64,000 bases of DNA from Cupriavidus taiwanensis (lineage in GTDB: Bacteria > Pseudomonadota > Gammaproteobacteria > Burkholderiales > Burkholderiaceae). The notes under the pieces are model-generated. The model saw only the letters and a program-made list of their open reading frames with translations. It had not been told where the DNA came from and made no database searches. Both the position numbers and the translations under genes were made by a program. Below are positions 51,898-62,420 of the stretch, piece after piece (position 1 is the stretch's first letter; every line of letters starts with the position of its first letter). The stretch lies in assembly GCF_900249755.1 (NCBI RefSeq), contig NZ_LT976854.1, positions 1,321,322-1,385,321 of the forward strand, written 5' to 3'.

Positions 51898-52485
51898 ATG
51901 GCCACGCGACGCACCGACGAAGACTTTATCCAGGAACTGACACGCCTGCTGTGCAGCGAAGGCGTCTCGTCGCTGACCATCGGCGAGATCGCGCAGCGCC
52001 TGCGCTGCTCGCGGCGGCGCCTGTATGAGATCGCGCCGACCAAGGAGGCGCTGTTCGTCGGCATCTGCCGCGACGTGCTGGCGGCCAACCTGGAGCGCGG
52101 CTTCGCCGCCGCGCGCCGCGAGAGCGATGCCGCGCGCGCCGTGTCGGCCTACCTGCACGCCGCGCTGAATACCTCGGGATTGAGCAAGGCGGCGCTGTCC
52201 GACCTCGATGCCATCGACAGCGGCCGGGCCGTGTTCGACGCGTACCAGCTCGCGCGCGTGCGCGGGCTGGAAAGCCTGCTCGAGGCCGGCATGCGGCAAG
52301 GACTGCTGGCTGCGCACAACCCGCGGCTGGTGTCCGAGGCCATCCTGGGCGCCGCGCACCGCCTGCGCAACCAGCAGTTCCTGAAGGACACCGGGCTGAA
52401 GATGGGGGATGCCTTCAGCGAGTTCTACGAGATCATCCTGAATGGCCTGCTGCGCAGGCCTGGCCCGGCGCCCGGCAAGACCTAG
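51898..52485 (+). CDS. TetR-family transcriptional regulator
   Basis: 195 residues. N-terminal HTH: LTIGEIAQRLRCSRRRLYEIAPTKEALF, a TetR domain in which the recognition helix has RRLYE. C-terminal domain is helical (RVRGLESLLEAGMRQGLL). Divergent from the small-protein/mntH operon with 278 bp between; downstream lies the Bug-protein gene on the other strand. It may control mntH, but no operator was identified. Confidence 0.85.
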   Translation: MATRRTDEDFIQELTRLLCSEGVSSLTIGEIAQRLRCSRRRLYEIAPTKEALFVGICRDVLAANLERGFAAARRESDAARAVSAYLHAALNTSGLSKAALSDLDAIDSGRAVFDAYQLARVRGLESLLEAGMRQGLLAAHNPRLVSEAILGAAHRLRNQQFLKDTGLKMGDAFSEFYEIILNGLLRRPGPAPGKT

Positions 52486-52515
52486 CCGGGCGCCCGGGCG
52501 GCGGCACCCTCCCCG

Positions 52516-53532
52516 CTATTGCGGCGGGATATTGGCAGAGCGGATCACTCGGCCCCACTTGGCATACTCGTCCTGCACGAAGCGGCCGGCGTCGTCGGGC
52601 GTGGCCACCACCGGAATCAGCGCGGCGGCATCCAGCGTGGTACGCAGGTCCGGGTTCTTCTGGGCCTGGTTGATGACCTCGTTGAGCCGCGCCACTACAG
52701 GGGCCTGCGTCCCCTTGGGCACGAACGCGGCCATCCAGCCGACCACCTCGAAACCGGGCACGCCGGATTCGGCGATGGTGGGAACGTCGGCCAACTGCGG
52801 TGCCCGTTTCGCGGTGGTCACGGCCAGCGCGCGCACCTTGCCGGATTTCACCTGCGTGACCGCGGCGCCAATGTTGGCGAACAGGAAGTCCACATGCCCG
52901 CCGATCAATGCAGCCATGGCTTCCGAAGGCCCGCCGTAGGGCACGTGCGTGTATTCAAGCCCCTTCACATCCTGCTTGAGCAGCTCGGCCGCCAGGTGCG
53001 CGGAGCTGCCGACGCTGCCCGACGCGTAGTTCACCTTGCCGGGCCGCGCCTTGACGTATGCCAGGAACTCGGAAAAGGTCTTGGCGGGGAAGCTGTTGCT
53101 GACCAGCAGCACATTGCCGTTCAAGCCGAATACCGCGACAGCCTGGAAGTCCTTCAGCGGGTCATAGGGCGTTGCCGCGATCAGCCGTGGGTTGATCGCA
53201 TGGGTAACGTTGGTGCCGAGCAGCAACGTGTAGCCGTCCGGCGCCGCACGTGCCACCAGGTTCGCGCCGATGGTCGCGCCGGCGCCGGGCTTGTTCTCCG
53301 CCACCAGCGGCTGCCCCAGCGCATCGCCCATGTACTTGGCGAAGGTCCGAGCGGTCAGGTCGGTCACGCCGCCCGGCGCGAACGGCACCACCAGCCGGAT
53401 CGGCCGCGTGGGATACGCGTCGGCGGCGTGCGCGGACGTGCCGACGATGCCAAGGGCCAGCACGCAGGCGCGCACCGCATGGAGCGCGCGCATTGGTCGA
53501 ATGGCCCTGGGTTGCGGCAAGTGGTTTGCCAT
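52516..53532 (-). CDS. Bug/TctC-family periplasmic binding protein
   Basis: 338 residues with signal peptide (basic start then VRACVLALGIVGTSAHA-AD) and the Bug family features: YPTRPIRLVVPFAPGG at the mature N-terminus, GAGATIGANLVARAAPDGYTLL, KPGKV-type FLAYVKARPGKVNYA and VPYGGPSEAMAAL. It is a solute-binding receptor, usually for carboxylates, of unknown ligand here. GGAGGAG lies 6 bases before the chosen ATG at 53532; an earlier ATG overlaps that site. The next gene on the same strand is an acyl-CoA synthetase, so an aromatic or fatty acid ligand is conceivable. Confidence 0.88.
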   Translation of the reverse strand: MANHLPQPRAIRPMRALHAVRACVLALGIVGTSAHAADAYPTRPIRLVVPFAPGGVTDLTARTFAKYMGDALGQPLVAENKPGAGATIGANLVARAAPDGYTLLLGTNVTHAINPRLIAATPYDPLKDFQAVAVFGLNGNVLLVSNSFPAKTFSEFLAYVKARPGKVNYASGSVGSSAHLAAELLKQDVKGLEYTHVPYGGPSEAMAALIGGHVDFLFANIGAAVTQVKSGKVRALAVTTAKRAPQLADVPTIAESGVPGFEVVGWMAAFVPKGTQAPVVARLNEVINQAQKNPDLRTTLDAAALIPVVATPDDAGRFVQDEYAKWGRVIRSANIPPQ

Positions 53533-53608
53533 GGTGGTCTCCTCCAATTGTGGTCGGTCAGGCGGGAATGCCGGCCCTCTTGCGGGACCGTGCGGTAGCT
53601 GTGGCGCT

Positions 53609-55186
53609 TCAGGCCACCTGCCGCTCCTGGCCGCCCCAGTAGCGGCCGCGGATGGCCTTGCGGTCGATCTTGCCCAGCGCCGTCAGCGGCAGCGCATCGG
53701 CGAACACAACCTGCTTGGGGGCGTTGACCACGCCCTTGTGGCGCGTCACGTGCGCGATCACGTCGGCCTCGGTCAGAGCAGTGCCCGGGCGGGCCACCAC
53801 CACGGCGGTCACGGCCTCGCCCCACTTGGGGTCGGGCACGCCGATCACCGCTGACATGGCGATGGCCGGATGCAGCGCCAGGCAATGCTCGACTTCGCTC
53901 GGGTAGACGTTGAAGCCGCCGCTGATGATCATGTCCTTGGCGCGGTCGACCAGGTACAGGAAGCCTTCGCTGTCGCAGCGTGCCATGTCGCCGGTATGGA
54001 GCCAGTCGCCGGCAAAGACTTTGGCGTCTTCTTCCGGCCGGTTCAGGTAGCCCTCCATCACCAGCGGGCCGCGCACGCACAGCTCGCCCACCTCGCCCGG
54101 CGCGACTTCGCGCAGCTGCGCGTCGAGCAGCCGGACCTGGTTGCCCGGGATCACCTTGCCGCACGAGCGCAGGCGCTCGGGGTGGTCCGGGTCGTGGTCG
54201 CGCGGGCTCAGGTAGCTGACGCACATCGGCGCTTCGGCCTGGCCGTAGATCTGCCCGAACACCGGGCCGATGCGGCGCAGCGCTTCGGCCAGGCGCACCG
54301 GTGCGATCGGCGCGGCGCCGTAGAGCACCAGTTCCAGGCTGGACAGGTCGGCCGTGTCCAAACCGTCGCAATCGAGCAGCCCGTAGATCTGCGTGGGTAC
54401 CAGGAAGGTCAGGTTGATGCGGTGCTCGGCGACGCGGCGCAGGAAATCCGCCGGGCTGAACTTGTCGCACAGGTAGATGGTGCCGCCGCGCAGCAGCGTC
54501 GGCAGGAACAGGCTGCCGGACGCGTGCGAGATCGGCGTGGTGACCAGGTAGCGCACCTGTGCCGGCCATTCGTAGGTCGCGAGCATGTACTGCAGCATCG
54601 TGACCGAGGTGCGGTGGGTATGCAGGATGCCTTTCGAGCGCCCGGTGGTGCCGCCGGTGTACGACAGCTTGCTGATCTCGGTCGGATCATCGCCGGGGAC
54701 CACGGGGGCGCCGTCGAAGGCCGCCGCGGCGCGGGCCAGGCCGGGGCCGAACTCGCCGTCGTCCAGCGGCAGCAACTGCAGCGGGGTGCCAGCGGCGAGC
54801 GCGCGGGCCCGCTCGCCGAAGCGCGCGTTGTCGACCACCAGCGCCTGCACGCCCGCGTCTTCCAGCACGAAGGCATGGTCCGCCTGCGCCGCCATCGGGT
54901 GCAGCGACACGGCCTTCAGTCCGGCCAGTTGCGCGGCGATGATGGCCGCGACGGCCTCGGCGCGATTGCCGACCAGGAAGGCCACCACATCCTGGCGCGC
55001 CAGCCCGCGCGCGGCAAACAGCCGTGCGATGCGCGCGCTTTGCTGCGCCAGCGCTTCATAGCTCAGCGTGACGTCGTCGCCCACGACGGCGGGTACGCCA
55101 GGCCGCGCGCGCAGCGCCGCGGTATAGAGCTGGCCGACGGTCGCACCGCCGTGGACGACCGAAGCCGCCGAAGCCTGACGGGCCAT
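53609..55186 (-). CDS. AMP-forming acyl-CoA synthetase
   Basis: 525 residues of the adenylate-forming superfamily: P-loop YTGGTTGRSKG, IYGQAEAPM (A5-like), GDWLHTGDMA, DRAKDMIISGGFNVYPSEVE and the C-terminal catalytic Lys in LTALGKIDRKAI. Activates a carboxylic acid to its CoA thioester. Upstream of the Bug gene on the same strand (77-bp gap), it probably acts on an acid imported with the Bug receptor. An inverted repeat CGGTACC/GGTACCG lies 50-77 bp before its start. Confidence 0.88.
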   Translation of the reverse strand: MARQASAASVVHGGATVGQLYTAALRARPGVPAVVGDDVTLSYEALAQQSARIARLFAARGLARQDVVAFLVGNRAEAVAAIIAAQLAGLKAVSLHPMAAQADHAFVLEDAGVQALVVDNARFGERARALAAGTPLQLLPLDDGEFGPGLARAAAAFDGAPVVPGDDPTEISKLSYTGGTTGRSKGILHTHRTSVTMLQYMLATYEWPAQVRYLVTTPISHASGSLFLPTLLRGGTIYLCDKFSPADFLRRVAEHRINLTFLVPTQIYGLLDCDGLDTADLSSLELVLYGAAPIAPVRLAEALRRIGPVFGQIYGQAEAPMCVSYLSPRDHDPDHPERLRSCGKVIPGNQVRLLDAQLREVAPGEVGELCVRGPLVMEGYLNRPEEDAKVFAGDWLHTGDMARCDSEGFLYLVDRAKDMIISGGFNVYPSEVEHCLALHPAIAMSAVIGVPDPKWGEAVTAVVVARPGTALTEADVIAHVTRHKGVVNAPKQVVFADALPLTALGKIDRKAIRGRYWGGQERQVA

Positions 55187-55235
55187 GTTGTCTCCCTGGA
55201 ATCGTTCTGGTCAGGCTCCCAATGTAGGGGCCGCT

Positions 55236-55263
55236 CGGTACCACGTCAATGCTTTTGGTACCG
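55236..55263 (-). promoter_or_regulatory. Inverted repeat in the acyl-CoA synthetase promoter
   Basis: CGGTACC (55236-55242) and GGTACCG (55257-55263) are perfect inverted arms with a 14-bp AT-rich spacer (CACGTCAATGCTTT-like), a two-half-site operator. TTTTGG precedes the right arm. No regulator is assigned. Confidence 0.6.
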
Positions 55264-55347
55264 AAAAGGCCGGGTTAATGCGGGGCGAAGCAAAGGGCGA
55301 CGCACACACAGCGGAACGGTGCCGGGGTTACTCGCGCAGCAGGCGCT

Positions 55348-55785
55348 TCAGGCTTGCTCCTTGACCTGGCTCTCCAGTTCGACCAGCCGCTTCTTCAGCG
55401 CCCGCTCTTCCTGGAAACGCACGGTCTCGTCGCGGATCACCGCGACGATGCCGGTGATGGCCCCCGCGTCATCCTTGAGCAGCGCCACGGTGAAGGCGAT
55501 CGACATGGCCTTGCCGTCCTTGTCCACCGCCGGCACCTTGAGCAGGTCATGGCCGTAGCGCGTGATGCCGGTCGCCATGGTCTTGTCATAACCTTCCCAG
55601 TGCCGCCCGCGCAGCCGCTCGGGGATGATCAGGTCCAGCGACTGGCCCATGGCCTCGGCCTGGGTGAAGCCGAACATGCGCTCGGCCGCCGGATTCCACA
55701 GCGTGATGGCGCCCTTGGCGTCGGAGATGATGATGGCGTCGCCGATGGCGGACACCAGTTGCGCGTAGTCGATCTGCTCTGTCAT
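55348..55785 (-). CDS. PAS-domain protein
   Basis: 145 residues with one PAS/PAC domain: AIIISDAKGAITLWNPAAERMFGF, SLDLIIPERLRGRHWEGYDK, ALLKDDAGAITGIVAVIRDET. No HisKA, GGDEF or HTH domain follows, so it is a stand-alone sensor, ending in a short coiled helix RFQEERALKKRLVELESQ. It is 155 bp downstream of the frc stop on the same strand, but cotranscription is uncertain. Possible ligands include haem or small aromatic compounds; none can be read. Confidence 0.8.
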   Translation of the reverse strand: MTEQIDYAQLVSAIGDAIIISDAKGAITLWNPAAERMFGFTQAEAMGQSLDLIIPERLRGRHWEGYDKTMATGITRYGHDLLKVPAVDKDGKAMSIAFTVALLKDDAGAITGIVAVIRDETVRFQEERALKKRLVELESQVKEQA

Positions 55786-55940
55786 GGGGATTCCCTCTCG
55801 TCGTCTGCAAACGGCGGCCGGCCGGGGCACGCCGGTGCCATCAAGGTAGCGTGCCACATCGCGGCGCCACAAGCAAAAACGCCGGAGCCCGCTGTGCGCG
55901 CGGCCCCGGCGCTGGCGCCGGCACGGGTGCCGGCACTGCG

Positions 55941-57191
55941 TCAGATCACCTGGGCCTCGCGCAGGCGCTTGATGTCTTCCGCACCGTAGCCCAGGCCGGC
56001 CAGCACCTCTTCGCTATGCTCGCCCAGCAGCGGCGACCCGGTGATCTCCGGCTTCAGGTCGGAGAACTTGATCGGGCTGCCCACCGTCAGGTAGGTGCCG
56101 CGCTCCTTGTGCGGCACCTCGGTGATGCTGCCGCTGGCGCGCAGCGACGGATCGGCGGCGATTTCCTTCATCGACAGCACCGGCGAGCACGGGATATCGA
56201 ACTTGCGCAGGATGTCGACCGCCTCGTACTTGGTCTTGTCGGCCAGCCACTCTTCGATGGTGTTGAAGATATCGAAGATATGCGGCTGGCGTGCCTTGGC
56301 GGTGGCGTAGTTCGGATCGGTAATCCATTCCGGCTTGCCCAGTGCCTTGCAGATCGGCTCCCAGGCATGGCCCTGGATGGTGAAGTAGATATAGGCGTTG
56401 GGATCGGTTTCCCAGCCCTTGCACTTCAGCACCCAGCCCGGCTGGCCGCCGCCGCCGGCGTTGCCGCCGCGCGGCACCACGTCGCTGAAGGTGCCGTGCG
56501 GGTACTGCGGGTACTCTTCCAGGTAGCCCAGGCGGTCCAGGCGCTGCTGGTCGCGCAGCTTGACCCGGCACAGGTTCAGTACCGCATCCTGCATCGACAC
56601 CGCCACCTTCTGGCCCTTGCCGGTCTTGTCGCGGCCGATCAGCGCGGTCAGGATACCGATCGCCAGGTGCATGCCGGTGTTGGAATCGCCCAGCGCCGCG
56701 GCGGACACGGTCGGCGGGCCGTCCCAGAAGCCGGTGGTCGAGGCCGCGCCGCCGGCGCACTGCGCCACGTTCTCGTAGACCTTCAGGTCTTCATAGTGGT
56801 GGCCGTCGCTGAAGCCCTTGACCGAAGCCACGATCATCTTCGGATTCAGCTCGTTGATGCGTTCCCACGAGAAACCCATGCGGTCCAGCGCGCCCGGGCC
56901 GAAGTTCTCGACCAGCACGTCCGATTCGCGGATCAGCTGCTCCAGGATCTTCTTGCCTTCCGGCTTCTTGGTATCCAGCGTCAGGCTGCGCTTGTTGGAG
57001 TTGAGCATGGTGAAGTACAGCGCATCGACATCCGGGATGTCGCGCAGCTGGGTGCGCGTCACGTCGCCGGACCCGGGGCGCTCGACCTTGATCACGTCGG
57101 CGCCGAACCATGCCAGCAGCTGGGTGCAGGCGGGACCCGCCTGGACGTGCGTGAAGTCGATGATCTTGATGCCGTTGAGTGGGAGGTTCAC
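55941..57191 (-). CDS. frc: Formyl-CoA:oxalate CoA-transferase
   Basis: 416 residues, family III CoA-transferase. It swaps CoA from formyl-CoA to oxalate, making oxalyl-CoA and formate, and so recycles CoA in oxalate breakdown. The catalytic D169 is in [12 protein letters not shown]-terminal [20 protein letters not shown], and [21 protein letters not shown] are characteristic of Oxalobacter-type Frc, and most of the length aligns to that family. Start is GTG (57191), with AGGAG 6 bases before it. It lies 40 bp downstream of oxc. Confidence 0.95.
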   Translation of the reverse strand: MNLPLNGIKIIDFTHVQAGPACTQLLAWFGADVIKVERPGSGDVTRTQLRDIPDVDALYFTMLNSNKRSLTLDTKKPEGKKILEQLIRESDVLVENFGPGALDRMGFSWERINELNPKMIVASVKGFSDGHHYEDLKVYENVAQCAGGAASTTGFWDGPPTVSAAALGDSNTGMHLAIGILTALIGRDKTGKGQKVAVSMQDAVLNLCRVKLRDQQRLDRLGYLEEYPQYPHGTFSDVVPRGGNAGGGGQPGWVLKCKGWETDPNAYIYFTIQGHAWEPICKALGKPEWITDPNYATAKARQPHIFDIFNTIEEWLADKTKYEAVDILRKFDIPCSPVLSMKEIAADPSLRASGSITEVPHKERGTYLTVGSPIKFSDLKPEITGSPLLGEHSEEVLAGLGYGAEDIKRLREAQVI

Positions 57192-57231
57192 GTTCGTCTC
57201 CTATTGGATTAGGGGGAGAAATTCGGGTGAA

Positions 57232-58971
57232 TTACTTCTTGGCCGAGCTTTGCGGATTCAGGTTGGTCAGGCGGCCGCTTTCGGTGCCGGCGGCGGGGTC
57301 GATCACGGCGTTGACCAGCGTCGGCTTGCCCGAGCGCAGCGCTTCGTTGACCGCCGCTTCCAGTTCCGCCGGCGTGGTGACGTTGGCTCCGACCCCACCG
57401 AACGCTTCCATCATCTTGTCGTAGCGCGCGCCCGGGACGAAGGTCGTGACCGCCGGGTCGGTGCCGCCGGTGGGGTTCTTGTCGATGCCCTTGTAGACGC
57501 CGTTGTTGTTGAAGATGACGATGCAGACCGGCAGGTTGTAGCGGCAGATGGTCTCGACTTCCATGCCCGAAAAACCGAACGCACTGTCGCCGCACAGCGC
57601 CAGCACCGGCTTGCCGGTCTCGACCGCCGCGGCCACCGCATAGCCCATGCCCACGCCCATCACGCCCCAGGTGCCCACGTCCAGGCGCTTGCGCGGTTCA
57701 TACATGTCGATCACGGCGCGGGCGTAGTCGAGCGTGTTGGCGCCTTCGTTGACAAACGAGATGCCCGGGTTGGCCCTGACCACCTCCTTCAGCACGCCCA
57801 GCGCACCGTGGAAGTTCATCGGCGCGGCTTCCCTGGCCCTGGCCAGGGTCTCGGCCATCTTCGCCAGGTTGGTGTCCCTGCGGTCCGCCACCGCGTTCAG
57901 CCATTCGGCGCCCGGTTTGGCGAAGTCATTGCCGACCTTGTCGAGCAGCGCCGCGACGCACGAGCCGATGTCACCGACAACCGGCGCGGCGATGGCGACG
58001 TTGCTGTCCATCTCGGTCGGCGCGATGTCGACCTGGATGAACTGCTTGGGCTTGCCCCAGGTCTTGCCCTTGCCGTGCGACAGCAGCCAGTTCAGGCGGG
58101 CCCCGACCAGCAGCACCACGTCGGCTTCGGCCAGCACGTACGAGCGCGCGGCCGAGGCCGATTGCGGATGGGTATCGGGCAGCAAGCCCTTGGCCATCGA
58201 CATCGGCAGGTACGGAATGCCGGTCTTCTCGACCAGCGCGCGCAGGTCCGCCTCGGCGCGGGCGTAGGCGGCGCCCTTGCCGATCAGGATCAGCGGCCGC
58301 TTCGCGCTCTTCAGCAGCGCGACAGCGCGGTCGACCGAGTCCGGCGCGGGCAGCTGCCGCGGCGCCGGGTCCACCACCTTGATCAGCGACTGCTTGCCCT
58401 TCTCGGCTTCCAGCGACTGGCCCAGCAGCTTGGCCGGCAGGTCCAGGTACACGCCGCCCGGACGGCCCGACACCGCGGCGCGAATCGCACGCGCGACGCC
58501 GACGCCGATGTCTTCCGCATGCAGCACGCGGAACGCGGCCTTGGCGTGCGGGCGGGCGATGGCCAGCTGGTCCATCTCTTCGTAGTCGCCCTGCTGCAGG
58601 TCGACGATCTCGCGCTCGCTCGAGCCGCTGATCAGGATCATCGGGAAGCAGTTGGTGGTGGCATGCGCCAGCGCCGTCAGCCCGTTGAGGAAGCCCGGCG
58701 CGGAGACGGTCAGGCAGACGCCCGGCTTCTGCGTCAGAAAGCCCGCGATCGCCGCGGCGTTGCCCGCGTTCTGCTCGTGGCGGAAGCTGATGACGCGCAT
58801 GCCGTTGGCCTGCGCCAGACGGGCCAGATCGGTGACCGGAATGCCGGGCAGGCCGTAGATGTTTTCGATGCCGTTCAGCTTCAGCGCGTCGATGACCAGA
58901 TGAAACCCATCGGTCTGGGCCTGATGTGCTTCCGCGGCGTGACGCTGCAGCTCGTTTCCGACTTCTGCCAT
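57232..58971 (-). CDS. oxc: Oxalyl-CoA decarboxylase
   Basis: 579 residues, thiamine-diphosphate enzyme that converts oxalyl-CoA to formyl-CoA and CO2. Seen: [22 protein letters not shown] at the N-terminus, the catalytic Glu in [11 protein letters not shown], the ThDP-binding stretch [14 protein letters not shown]...NNNGVYKG, and [10 protein letters not shown] of the ADP-binding type. AAGGAAG precedes the ATG by about 7 bases. With frc 40 bp later it forms the core of oxalate degradation. Its 437-bp upstream region holds two copies of the shared operator. Confidence 0.95.
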   Translation of the reverse strand: MAEVGNELQRHAAEAHQAQTDGFHLVIDALKLNGIENIYGLPGIPVTDLARLAQANGMRVISFRHEQNAGNAAAIAGFLTQKPGVCLTVSAPGFLNGLTALAHATTNCFPMILISGSSEREIVDLQQGDYEEMDQLAIARPHAKAAFRVLHAEDIGVGVARAIRAAVSGRPGGVYLDLPAKLLGQSLEAEKGKQSLIKVVDPAPRQLPAPDSVDRAVALLKSAKRPLILIGKGAAYARAEADLRALVEKTGIPYLPMSMAKGLLPDTHPQSASAARSYVLAEADVVLLVGARLNWLLSHGKGKTWGKPKQFIQVDIAPTEMDSNVAIAAPVVGDIGSCVAALLDKVGNDFAKPGAEWLNAVADRRDTNLAKMAETLARAREAAPMNFHGALGVLKEVVRANPGISFVNEGANTLDYARAVIDMYEPRKRLDVGTWGVMGVGMGYAVAAAVETGKPVLALCGDSAFGFSGMEVETICRYNLPVCIVIFNNNGVYKGIDKNPTGGTDPAVTTFVPGARYDKMMEAFGGVGANVTTPAELEAAVNEALRSGKPTLVNAVIDPAAGTESGRLTNLNPQSSAKK

Positions 58972-59164
58972 GGTTGCTTCCTTCTATGCAAATTGACTGG
59001 GGTGGGAATTTTTCTGGTTCAGGCTGCCGCGGGAGTGCTGTGGGCCCGTTTCGCTACGACTTCCGACATGCTTGGTCTCCTGGTTGGACTTCTGTTCGTG
59101 GTGCGCGGGGGCTGTGCCCTGCCTGGGTCTGCGCCGGTTCGGATCGACCGGTCTTGATGACATA

Positions 59165-59182
59165 CGGTATGTGATATATCAG
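59165..59182 (-). promoter_or_regulatory. Shared oxalate-locus operator block, copy C (oxc)
   Basis: CGGTATGTGATATATCAG, identical over 18 bases to copy A before oxlT, and preceded in both by AC/TA followed by an ATAC motif giving CATAC-G-GTATG here, an inverted repeat with one central base. Read toward oxc, a TTGCCG hexamer (59187-59192) lies beyond it, as a possible -35. Confidence 0.8.
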
Positions 59183-59355
59183 AGAACGGCAAGCAATTTT
59201 CCATCTCCGCCACCAACTTTCGTCAGTGCACCGCAGCAAACGTGGCCGTATCTGCGTTCAAATCAGCGCAAATGCTCAATCCCAGCCATTTATGCGCATT
59301 TCGCACGAATGCCGCTCCTAGATCCGAAAGCGACTCAAACGTCGAATTCTGGCTC

Positions 59356-59373
59356 TAGATATATCACATACAT
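59356..59373 (-). promoter_or_regulatory. Shared oxalate-locus operator block, copy D (oxc distal / pntB end)
   Basis: Plus strand TAGATATATCACATACAT; its reverse complement ATGTATGTGATATATCTA matches 14 of 18 bases of copies A and C (all of GTATGTGATATATC). It is between the pntB stop (37 bp away) and copy C, so it likely acts in concert with copy C on oxc. Confidence 0.65.
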
Positions 59374-59409
59374 CGTTTTTACAGGACTGCCATTCGGCCT
59401 CGACACGAT

Positions 59410-60807
59410 TCAGGCCGGTGCTTCCTCCAACTGCCGCAACAGCGCATCGACACTGCCCTTGGCATCGCCAAACCACATGCGCGTGTTGTCCTTGTAGAAC
59501 AACGGGTTGTCCACGCCGGCGTAGCCCGCCGCCATGCTGCGCTTGGACACCACCACGGTCTTGGCCTTCCACACTTCCAGCACCGGCATGCCGGCAATCG
59601 GGCTGGCGGGGTCTTCCAGCGCGCCCGGGTTGACGATGTCGTTGGCGCCGACCACCAGCACCACGTCGGCCTTCTCGAAGTCGTCGTTGATCTCTTCCAT
59701 CTCCAGCACGATGTCGTACGGCACGCGCGCCTCGGCCAGCAGCACGTTCATGTGCCCCGGCAGGCGGCCCGCTACCGGGTGAATGCCGAAGCGCACGTTG
59801 ACGCCCTGCGCCCGCAAGCGCCGCGCGATCTCGCTGATGGTCCCCTGCGCCTGCGCCACCGCCATGCCGTAGCCCGGCACGATGATGACCTCGCTGGCGT
59901 CCTTGAGCAGGCTGCTGACTTCCTCGCTCGATACCGGCAGCACCTCGCCCTGCTCGGTCGCCGCGCCCTGCGCCTGCACCGCGCCGAAGCCGCCGAGGAT
60001 CACCGCCAGGAACTTGCGGTTCATTGCCTTGCACATGATGAAGCTGAGGATGGCGCCGCTCGACCCCACCAGCGCGCCGGTGATGATCAGCAGGTCGTTG
60101 CCGAGCATGAAGCCGGTCGCCGCCGCCGCCCAGCCGGAGTAGCTGTTCAGCATCGACACCACCACCGGCATGTCGGCGCCGCCGATGGCCAGCACCAGGT
60201 GCGCGCCGACCAGCAGCGCGATCACCGTCATCGCCGCCAGCGGCACCAGCCCCTGCTGCGGGTCCGGCGCGGACAGGAAGGCATAGCCCAGCCACACGCA
60301 CACCACCAGCGCGCCGGCGTTGAGCACGTGGCGCCCCGGCAGCAGCATCGGCTTGCCGCCCATGGTGCCCTGCAGCTTGAGGAAGGCGATGATCGACCCG
60401 GTGAAGGTGACCGCGCCGATCAGGATGCCAAGGTACGTTTCGACCTCATGGATCGCCTTCTCGGCGCCGGCCAGCGTGGCCGGCTGCAGGTAGCTGGCGT
60501 AGCCGACCAGCACCGCGGCCAGGCCGACGAAGCTGTGCAGCACCGCCACCAGCTGCGGCATCTGCGTCATCTCGACGCGCCGGGCCAGCACCGCGCCGGC
60601 AATGCCTCCCACCACCATCGCGACGATGATGATGGCGATGCCGTCGGGGCTGCCCGCCAGCACCGTGGTCATGACCGCGATCACCATGCCGGCGATGCCG
60701 AGCATGTTGCCGCGCCGGGCGGTGGCGGGATGGCTCAGCCCGCTCAGGCTGAGGATAAACAGCGCGCTCGCGGCGAGGTAAGCGATATTGCTGATTCCGG
60801 ATGGCAT
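59410..60807 (-). CDS. pntB: NAD(P) transhydrogenase beta subunit
   Basis: 465 residues. Nine-helix membrane domain ([57 protein letters not shown]), then the NADP-binding domain with [12 protein letters not shown] and [15 protein letters not shown]. Together with PntA it couples hydride transfer NADH to NADPH to the proton gradient. GGGAG precedes ATG; 16 bp after PntA stop. Its 3' end is next to the oxc upstream region. Confidence 0.92.
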   Translation of the reverse strand: MPSGISNIAYLAASALFILSLSGLSHPATARRGNMLGIAGMVIAVMTTVLAGSPDGIAIIIVAMVVGGIAGAVLARRVEMTQMPQLVAVLHSFVGLAAVLVGYASYLQPATLAGAEKAIHEVETYLGILIGAVTFTGSIIAFLKLQGTMGGKPMLLPGRHVLNAGALVVCVWLGYAFLSAPDPQQGLVPLAAMTVIALLVGAHLVLAIGGADMPVVVSMLNSYSGWAAAATGFMLGNDLLIITGALVGSSGAILSFIMCKAMNRKFLAVILGGFGAVQAQGAATEQGEVLPVSSEEVSSLLKDASEVIIVPGYGMAVAQAQGTISEIARRLRAQGVNVRFGIHPVAGRLPGHMNVLLAEARVPYDIVLEMEEINDDFEKADVVLVVGANDIVNPGALEDPASPIAGMPVLEVWKAKTVVVSKRSMAAGYAGVDNPLFYKDNTRMWFGDAKGSVDALLRQLEEAPA

Positions 60808-60823
60808 GGTTGTCTCCCTGGCC

Positions 60824-62392
60824 TTAGTCTCGCTGGAACATCTTCAGCATGCGCTGCGTCACCAGGAAGCCGCCGGCGATATTGATGGTGGCCACCAGCA
60901 CCGCGCAGCCCGCGATCACCGCCGTCAGCAGCGACGGCTTGCCCAGCTGCACCAGCGCCCCCACCACGATGATCCCGCTGATGGCATTGGTCACGCTCAT
61001 CAGCGGCGTGTGCAGCGCGGCGGTGACGTTCCACACCACCTGGTAGCCGACGAAGATGGCGAGCACGAACACCGTGAAATGCGCCATGAAGGCCGGCGGC
61101 GCGACCGCGCCCAGCGCCAGCAACGCGGCGGCCGCCAGCGCCAGCGCAACCAGCGCCGTGCCGGTGCGGCTGCGCGGCGGCGCGGCTTCGGCCGGCACCG
61201 GCACCTCCGCCGGCGCCTGCTGCTGCGGCACCGCGACGGTCAGCGGCGGTGGTGGCCAGGTCACCGCGCCCTGGTGCAGCACGGTCGCGCCGCGGATCAT
61301 TTCGTCAGCCATGTCGACCACCAGCTGGCCGTCCTTGCCCGGCGTCAGTTCGCTCAGCAGGTGGCAGATATTGGTGGCATAGAGCTGGCTGGCCTGCGCC
61401 GCCATGCGGCTGGGCAGGTCGGTGTAGCCGATGATGGTGACGCCGTCGCGGCGCACGCTTTCGCCCGGCACGGTCAGCACGCAGTTGCCGCCCTGCTCGG
61501 CGGCCAGGTCGACCACCACGCTGCCGGCGCGCATCAGCCCGACGGTGCCGGCCTCGAGCAGCTTCGGCGCCGGCTTGCCCGGGATCAGCGCGGTGGTGAT
61601 GATGATGTCGACCTCGCGCGCCTGCCCGGCAAACAGCCGCATCTCCGCTTCGATAAAGGCCGGGCTCATTTCCCTGGCGTAGCCGCCGCTGCCGCTGCCG
61701 TCTTCGTCGATCTCGACGGTCAGGAACTCCGCGCCCAGGCTCTCGATCTGCTGGCGCACCACCGGCCGCGTATCGAAGGCGCGCACCACCGCGCCCAGGC
61801 TGCGCGCCGCGCCGATCGCCGCCAGCCCCGCCACGCCCGCGCCGATCACCAGCACGCGCGCCGGCGGAATCTTGCCGGCGGCGGTGATCTGGCCGGCGAA
61901 GGGCCGCCCGAAGGCGTGCGCGGCTTCGATCACCGCTCGGTAGCCGGCCATATTGGCCATCGAGCTGAGCGCGTCCAGCTTCTGCGCGCGCGAGATGCGC
62001 GGCACGCAGTCCATTGCCAGCACCGTGGCGCCGCGCTGCGCCAGGCGCTCCAGCATCGGCATCTGCTGCGCCGGCCAGACGAAGCCGATCAGCGTGGCAT
62101 GCTTCTTCAGCAGCGCCGCTTCTTCCACGCCCAGGCTGGGGTGGACCTGCGGCGGGCGCACCTTGGCCACCACGTCGACCGAGGCCCACAGGCTGGCCGC
62201 GTCGACAATGGCGGCGCCGGCGGCACGGTAATCGTCGTCCGAGAACGAAGCCTCCTGGCCCGCGCCGGTCTCCACCACCACCTGGTAGCCGAGCTTGAGC
62301 AGTTCCCTGACCGATTCCGGGGTGGCGGCAACGCGCCGCTCGCCCGGGTGGACCTCGCGCGGCACACCGATCGTCATTGGCATGGCATTCAC
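60824..62392 (-). CDS. pntA: NAD(P) transhydrogenase alpha subunit
   Basis: 522 residues, with the N-terminal NAD-binding domain ([51 protein letters not shown]) fused to a C-terminal membrane part of about four helices ([29 protein letters not shown]). In some bacteria these are two separate genes (PntAA/PntAB); here they are one with a Pro/Ala/Gln-rich linker at about 385-405. Start chosen as the first of three nearby ATGs (62392). Its upstream neighbour is the FAH-family gene on the same strand. Confidence 0.9.
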   Translation of the reverse strand: MNAMPMTIGVPREVHPGERRVAATPESVRELLKLGYQVVVETGAGQEASFSDDDYRAAGAAIVDAASLWASVDVVAKVRPPQVHPSLGVEEAALLKKHATLIGFVWPAQQMPMLERLAQRGATVLAMDCVPRISRAQKLDALSSMANMAGYRAVIEAAHAFGRPFAGQITAAGKIPPARVLVIGAGVAGLAAIGAARSLGAVVRAFDTRPVVRQQIESLGAEFLTVEIDEDGSGSGGYAREMSPAFIEAEMRLFAGQAREVDIIITTALIPGKPAPKLLEAGTVGLMRAGSVVVDLAAEQGGNCVLTVPGESVRRDGVTIIGYTDLPSRMAAQASQLYATNICHLLSELTPGKDGQLVVDMADEMIRGATVLHQGAVTWPPPPLTVAVPQQQAPAEVPVPAEAAPPRSRTGTALVALALAAAALLALGAVAPPAFMAHFTVFVLAIFVGYQVVWNVTAALHTPLMSVTNAISGIIVVGALVQLGKPSLLTAVIAGCAVLVATINIAGGFLVTQRMLKMFQRD

Positions 62393-62420
62393 CGTTTCAG
62401 GAAAAGAGTCGGGCGCCGGC

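Larger units (their letters stand above)
58972..59409. other. Upstream region of oxc, with two shared-operator copies
   Basis: 438 bp between the pntB stop and oxc. Copy C (59165-59182) and copy D (59356-59373) lie 194 and 385 bp before the oxc start. The 190-nt stretch between copy C and oxc would be an unusually long leader if transcription starts near copy C. The stretch between the copies is AT-rich. No gene was found. Confidence 0.55.
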
